A stretch of 64,000 nucleotides of DNA from Antedon mediterranea (taxonomy: Eukaryota > Echinodermata > Crinoidea > Comatulida > Antedonidae), in assembly GCF_964355755.1 (NCBI RefSeq), contig NC_092675.1, positions 11,113,312 to 11,177,311 of the forward strand, in the 5' to 3' direction. This document shows, piece by piece, positions 63,361-64,000 of the stretch; positions within the stretch are counted from its first letter, which is position 1, and every line of letters begins with the position of its first letter. Under the pieces are notes generated by a model that searched no databases, was not told the DNA's origin, and saw only the letters and a program-made list of their open reading frames with translations. A program made the position numbers and the translations under genes.

Positions 63361-64000
63361 TAAAACTTTGTCGTCTTCATTTGATTGGTTTTTAATACAA
63401 CACAGGAGTAATTAAATGTTTTATCATGGAGCTCAGGTCATGTCTTAAGAACACAGGTGCATAAATAAAACGAACATATCAGACCCAAAATAAAAATAAT
63501 AATCGAGTAATTTGCGGCGATATGCATTTAACATATTTTAACATGTCAAAATACAGTACAAACAAAATGAGTAATAATTCGGATAAAAATGCGACTAAGG
63601 ATAACATTTGTTGCGTTCAATGCGAACGTCAGAGGAAGTCCCCAAACTAATTACTAGGCCTATTATCAATTAATAATTGCTGCTATAAATATATTGAGCA
63701 AAACGTTGAATTGTATTATTTTTCAATAAATGCAAGTAAGTCAGTAAAACAACAACTTAAAAAATTCATTTTCATTTATCCACTAAACTGTACAAGTGTT
63801 GCTTAAACCACACTCCAGAAAAGAAAATATGAAAGAAATTTGCAGAAAGAAGCAACCAAACACTTATTTCAAAGTTCGGAACATCAGTAATTACTACGGA
63901 AATTCGGCCCAATATTTCGGACGTAGGGAAATGAAGATAAATAGGCTACTACGGAAATGATGGGGAATCCCCGGCAAAATGCAATGACTACGGACAAATC
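63361..64000. other. Window end; ACTACGGAAAT motif cluster at 63870-64000
   Basis: ACTACGGAAATTCGGCC, CTACTACGGAAATGATGG and ACTACGGACAAATC recur near the right edge, in the style of the motif-bearing ends seen from 52.4 kb on. It is cut by the window end. Otherwise no gene. Confidence 0.4.

Overview
This looks like a window from an animal nuclear genome. It is AT-rich, has no operons, carries many dispersed repeats, and holds one intron-rich gene that spans almost the whole window. Recurrent TAGGCCTA-type words, BEL/Pao and Penelope-like retroelements, Helitrons and many MITEs fit a marine invertebrate. An echinoderm-like deuterostome is my guess and is not proven here.

The only host gene I can support is on the minus strand: the ortholog of HSD17B4 (peroxisomal multifunctional enzyme type 2, D-bifunctional protein). 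Twenty-one exons with GT/AG borders and consistent phases run from 48122 down to the stop at 5570. Together they encode about 718 residues: a short-chain dehydrogenase, a 2-enoyl-CoA hydratase 2 with GDHNPLH motif, and an SCP2 domain ending in the peroxisomal signal AKL. Only the first exon, about 20 codons, is missing. I did not find it between 48122 and 64000, so it probably lies beyond the right edge.

Intron and flank layout. 1-5.4 kb lies downstream of the gene and holds MITEs, a Penelope-like 3' fragment and inverted repeats. 12.3-18.4 kb (intron between exons 15 and 16) holds LINE fragments, a 13-unit minisatellite, a roughly 19-unit satellite grown from a MITE end, and two copies of a hairpin-ended element that contains a tRNA-Glu-like segment. 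22.5-28.5 kb holds a hairpin-ended element, tandem repeats and a Helitron inserted in a microsatellite. 29.6-35.4 kb holds inverted repeats and LINE pieces split by a TTAA-flanked element. 36.3-43.6 kb is a full-length but broken BEL/Pao element with near-identical LTRs. 45.5-51.3 kb holds nested TTAA, Harbinger-like, Helitron and hAT-like elements.

Upstream of the visible exons, 52.4-64 kb is a dense nest of inverted-repeat elements. Their arms carry different short GC-rich tandem motifs (GTGGCCGAAAC, CGATCGGGCCC, TGTCCGG, GGGGCGACTTTGCGAT, ACTACGGAAAT). It also holds a decayed LINE split by a 1146-bp near-palindrome. No CRISPR array, rRNA gene or credible functional tRNA gene was seen.
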